Assembly: GCA_038373885.1 (NCBI GenBank)
Contig: JAWZYV010013166.1
Coordinates: forward strand, 62,001-126,000
Source of the DNA: Cheiracanthium punctorium
Lineage: Eukaryota > Arthropoda > Arachnida > Araneae > Cheiracanthiidae
Direction: 5' to 3'
DNA length: 64,000 bases
Shown here piece by piece: positions 52,601 to 58,600 of this stretch; the stretch's first letter is position 1, and the number at the start of each line of letters is the position of its first letter. The translations under genes were made by a program, and so were the position numbers. Under the pieces are notes generated by a model that was given only the letters and a program-made list of their open reading frames with translations, was not told the origin of the DNA and did no database searches.

Positions 52601-55600
52601 GGACCTCCGCTCCAAGTCATATGTAAGAAAAGGTACAAAATTTTATGGTAACGATTAAAAATTCTCAGGAGATTAAATAAAAATCAATGCAAAATTTTTA
52701 TTTTTACAAATTCCAATACAAAAGCTTGCCTAGTTAGTGTAATGTGCCCCTGTGCATTAATTAGGTGATAACATTTCAGACTAGTTTTTTTATCATAAAA
52801 AGGCTCAGAGACATGGAAACAAATATATGTTGACTTAAACTACCTTTCAATGGCTCTCGAAGAGAAAAAATTGTACTGGAAGATCACATTTCAAGGGCTG
52901 TGCATACATTGCAGAAGAAAACAATGATTGCATAAATGTATACTTTTGCTATTACTGGCATTGTATAGCCTTTTTTTAACTTTGTTTAAGCGTATATCTG
53001 TGGCTTTTTATTATGAAAAGCTGAATTTTGTACATCACCTAAATAATGAAGGGGACATATTTTACAAGTTGGGATTTTTTTTTTTTTTTGCATGGGGACA
53101 CATAGAATTCACATGGAAAGATTGATACAACAACCCTTTTTCTGAAAGCTAGCTTTTCAAAGAGAAGAGAAATTTTGAGATTCCCCAGAGTAAGCAGTCC
53201 CACCCTTCAACTTAAAAGTTGATTTTAATCCAGAAGGAGCTGCTAAATTTAGCAAATTACATAAAACTGCTCCTCAATTTCAGAATTTGAAGAGCAGTAA
53301 TGCAACTCAAAAAGAAATATTTATTTCCAACTCTGAATTATTGACCAAAAATAAATTCTTCAGAAAAGGTGGTCTTTTAGAGAGATTTCACAGTACTGTA
53401 CATTTTTTCCAGAACCATAAATGTGCATATTGTACAGTCAAATGCATGCACTAAAGTATATAAATTTCTATAAAAATTATGCCTCCAGAGATAATTAAAG
53501 ATAGTTGTCAAAAATATAGTGGAAAGTACTTTTAAAAATACATAAAAGCTAAAAGTAGCATACTTTTGAATTTTGAGTTCTCGGTTATTAGAGATTTGAT
53601 GAATAGTCATGGTAATCATTTTTTCTAAATTGCATCTCAGCTTAAAAAATTCCTTTTCTCGGGGACATGAGACAAAGTTTCCCTATTGCATAAAAGACAG
53701 TAAAATTATTATAAAGTAAAATAAGATGACTTAATTTACAGTAAATTCAAAATAATAACATACATCTTAGTTAAAATTAACTAGTTTATGTGATTCAAAT
53801 TTCAAATTATACCAAATAAAATTCATTAATAGCATACATCCTTGTAATAACACATTGTTTTGATTACAAAAAAGTATGCTGTAAATAAATTTTCTAAATA
53901 AATGTAATTTAATGCATATATGTGCAAATGAAATTTCCTTATTTTAAATAAGCAAATATTATCTTTTAAAAATAGCATAACATGCTATGAGTTTTTTTTT
54001 TTTTTTTTCCCTTTTTTCAATGCTTGAAAATAATATACTTTGATTGATTTTTAAGAGGCATTTTCAGGGCTGAAGAGTATAAATTTAGCTTCACAAATAG
54101 AACAAAATTCAAAAAACAAAGCATTAAAGTTTGCACAGTTAAAATTATAGTTTTCATTTTTAATAAATGAAATATGCTATTAGCGAAATCAAAAATTCCT
54201 CTTATCACTATTACACTTGAAAATATTTTTTTAAGATAACATCATAACCGTAGATTTTTGTGCAAGTGAAGTATTGCAATAATCATTTATATTTAATAAA
54301 TGGCTGGTATGTAAGATTTCAATAGTTAATATTTGAATACATTGCATAAGACAATATATATATATATGTATATGAATGAGTGTGTACAGTGTCCTCCATT
54401 CATGGGCCAAACTTTAAGGGTATATAAAGAAGCATTTTTTGTATAGCAATGTGGGGCTGGAACAGGGTGGCTACAGAAATTGAGAAAAAAAGTTCCCTGA
54501 TTTTTCCCTGATTTCCCTGACTATCTTTATCAAATTTCCAGAACTAATTACTATATACATACCATAATCTTTCATGTAAATCACCATTGTGTATCATGCA
54601 CCAACAGGTGAATGCTTCATATAGGGAAATAAATAATAGAAAACTACAAAAATGCTTAATATTAAAAAAATTGTAGTTCAACCAACCTATCGTTTGAAAT
54701 TTTAAAAAATATGTAAAAAGGCTTAAAAATGAGCACTATCTATTTAAAAAAAAATTGTCTTGCGGGGGAGCTTAACAAGCATCACTCAAATGTCCCATCA
54801 CTTTAAAAAACATAACGACGCAGTAGAAGACTAAATCATCTTTTCCCATTCATTTTACCTACGACTTTATTCAGGAAGCAATTCACATGCGAAATTGATT
54901 CACATGCCGATATGATTCGCATATCCGGTTTCTTGTATGATCCGCATATTAGAACGAGTCCGAATACATGCATTTTTCGGATTCGTACAGTGATAGTGCA
55001 CTTGAGTCTCGGATTCATATTTCTATGTTCTCATATGATCTGTATTCTGGTTTCGGATTCGTAAAATGTCTGTATCTGTGCATCAGTTGAGTATCGTGTG
55101 ATCCAGAACGGAGCCGCGCATCAGATTGACAATTAAAAATGATCTAGTTCACTAGGCAAAAACGAACGTTCCCTGATTTTTAAATATTTTTGCAAAATTC
55201 CCTGATATTTCCAGATCGATAAAGTACCCTGATTTTTCCATGATTTCCCTGATCCGTCGACACCCTGTGGAAATGAAAAGTACTGTGTGGTTTAAGCACA
55301 ACGGCTCTCCACACATCTCCACTTTAATGTGCTTAGTTACCTCAACATGTACATTTTTTATTTCTGACCCCTCACTGAAAAAAAAGTATCCAGAAAAATG
55401 TGAAATTCTGAGGTAAATATATGCATTATTGTGGAAATGGGTGGAGCCCCATCAAGCTGAAAACGCATGAAACTTCCCCCTTCCCCGCTTTACAAAATGT
55501 GGTTCTCTATATGTATCTTACCTACCTTTAAAGTTTGGCCCATGAGTTTGGGGACATCTCGTTATACATATTGACATATTCTAGAATATAGACGATTTAA

Positions 55601-58600
55601 CTAGCTCAATTTTATTTTCCTTTGTTTAAGATCACTTCAGCTGTAACATAGTATTAATTCATACTTTATGATCTTCTTCTTTGATATCTAAAACAGCTTC
55701 AAATGTAAACACTTGCTGGTTATTTTTTACAGATAAACCAACTGGAATGTTCCTTTCTGATGAAATAGAAAAATTTCTTCCTTGTGAGAGTTTTGGAATG
55801 CGATAAAAAGCTGATGCAAAACACTGAAGTAGTTTAACAACCTGAAAATGCATGATTGCAATAATAAGAACTGGTGATGATGATAAACAGTATTATAAGA
55901 AATTTAAAATATTGAGAAGACACATATTCTAGTTGCATTAAACATGTTAACAAAATGATTACAAGAAAAGACAAACTTCATTATAAATTACATTTTTACT
56001 TTCATATTTATGCTCTATAAATATTTGAAATTAATGCATAAAAGTATTATTTGGATTGTAATTTAAATATATTTCAATTTTAAATCATTCATGGATATAA
56101 AAAAAAATTAAATTACTAGTGCATTTATTTCTTTTGTTTTTATGTGCATACATTTATGCATTAAACCACAGGTTCCCAACGGGGCAGTATCGACCTGCAA
56201 TGGACATCGGAGCTTTCTATGGGGATAGTTGTGGATAGAGAGACAAATAAGGGTCATTGAGACAGTTAAGAGGGGCAGCAGTGGCATACTTATCTATTTA
56301 GAAAAATAATAAAATAAAATAATTTGAAAATACCCATTTTCAAGAATAAATACTTAAAACGTCTATATCAAATATTCTTCAGTCATTTTACACTGTGCTT
56401 CTAAGATGTTTCAAATATGAATATACTGAGTTGGGTTTCAGACCCTTTTGCAAAAGTAGATAATAAATAATTCACAATTAATGAAAAACTCAATGTAAAA
56501 TTTAAACATGGATACTAGGTGTTCTGGCTTCAAAAATCAATACTAATTCTCTACCATGGACTGTGGGCAATAGTTTTTAATCATATTTCCTTTGTCCAAT
56601 ATGGCTGAGCATGGATTCAGTGCAGTAGCTAAATTACTATTCTAAAAAGAAAAGGAACAGAATACATATCACAGAACGTGGTGAATTGAGATTGATATTA
56701 ACAAATTTGGAACCTGATACTAACAAGTTAAAACTCCACTAGCCTCAATCATCTCACTAATTTTTTTTATTATTAATTTTGTGTTTATTTCACTATTTTT
56801 CAATTCTCATTAATTATGTGTTTATTTTGAAAACTGTCATAAACCCCTTTATTGTACATTTGGTTGTCGTTTTATTAATATGTACTTTGTGATTTTTGTT
56901 AGATAAATAAACAGATAAATTAAATACATATAATATGCAACAATATTTGATATAAAGTTAGCTATTATAGGCTAGGTGGGGTTGGATTTTTTTTTTTTTT
57001 TCTTTTCTTTTCTTCTTCATCTTTTAAAAAGTACGGTGGTCCAGAAAAGATTGGAACCTCTGTACTAAACTGTAACTATCTGATAATAAATGAGATTTGA
57101 AAATCCAAGACAACTGAATGGCAACATAGGAGGGGTAAACTATATTTCCTGACAGGAAAAGAAGAACATATAATGTCTCTTTTCGAATATTATAAGAATA
57201 ATTAATACTTATTCAATAGATAATTTAAATTTTAATCATTCTTTTATTTAAATCAATAAAAACTTTATCATGAAGTGTGATACAGTAAATAATATAAATA
57301 AATATTGCAAAACAATTCAGAAACAATAAGAAACAATCACAACAGATAAAGTCAACAAATTAAATAACCACTATTTCATGGGGTATGAAGTTTTTACTTA
57401 GCTCCTTTAAGGTTCAATTCAAAAGACAGTGTTTATTGAATTTACCTAAAACTGAAGTTTTTTACTGATAAAAACTAAAATGCAGAAAGGACAAATGACC
57501 AATATAAAAATGTTTACTTGCAAGTATTAAATACTGATATAATTAGATGTTGACAAATCAGACATTAAATACTATAGTATATGAACAATTTATGTTACTT
57601 TAAAGGTTCTATATAAAAAACAATAATTAATAATAATGATAATATCAGTTTTAATATAAAAAAGAAAAACTTACAGTTTCTGGGCTATCACATTTAAAAA
57701 TATGGCAATGGAATATTGAAGTTTCAGCAGTATCTCCATGACTACAAGCAAATGCAAAACATTCTTTTTCAGGGGTTTCTGGTCTCCCACGTGCACAAAA
57801 CAATATACTGTGTATTAGGAAGCTTGCAATTTCATTAGAGCCATCAGAATCAAGTAAACTGTACCAGAAGCAAAGGAAGGGAAAAAATTCACAGATATAC
57901 ATTTTTTCTAATCATAAAATAATTACAGATTAGTAAAATAATCTCTCAATAAAATTTGATAAAACAAAACTTCTCTTAGTATTTAAATGCCTAACATGTG
58001 AAATTATGTCGCAGTACTTATTTTCAACAAGGCAGTAACATTCCCTGTTTTAGAATATTTTCTTACAAAAATTCTACTATATAATTATGCTGATCTCTGA
58101 AATACTGACTCTCTAACAATTCTGGGCAATCACTCAAGGATAAAACTTTTACCACCATTACTCCAAAAAGATTAAAAATTTAAACACAAAAAGCATAATA
58201 ACGTCAACACCATTTGTACAATCCGCTTGAAAATTTTCTTAGTTATGTATAAAAAACACTGAAAACAATCTGTGCTACTTTAAAAATCTGAAAATCCACC
58301 TGTTCCCTAATTTTTAAGTGATTTTTCGCTACTTTTAACTTGACTTTATTTCCTAGAGTAAAAAAAGTTAAATCATCTGTGACAAAATTAGCTGTCGCAA
58401 TTGACATGACATCAAACTGAAGTCACGGTTATTAGTTTGAAGGGAAAGTTGCGATTCCAAGTTGTTTAAAATAGTTTTCCAGAGATAACAGAATTTAATT
58501 TTTTTTTTTTCATTAAAATTATATCACCTGCATGAAGCATTGATATAAGAGGGGCTGTTTACACAAAACGAAATCCTTCAAATGCAAAAAGTTTCTGCAT

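Larger units (their letters stand above)
49918..53563 (-). other. RABGAP1 intron (3.6 kb) with three elements
   Basis: Contains the MITE, Helitron 3 and foldback copy listed next. Sequence between them is AT-rich without further recognisable structure. Confidence 0.8.
53683..55664 (-). other. RABGAP1 intron with nested MITEs
   Basis: 53,683-54,380 is AT-rich with a T run near 53,992 and a (TA)n near 54,355. The remainder is the nested pair below. Confidence 0.75.
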
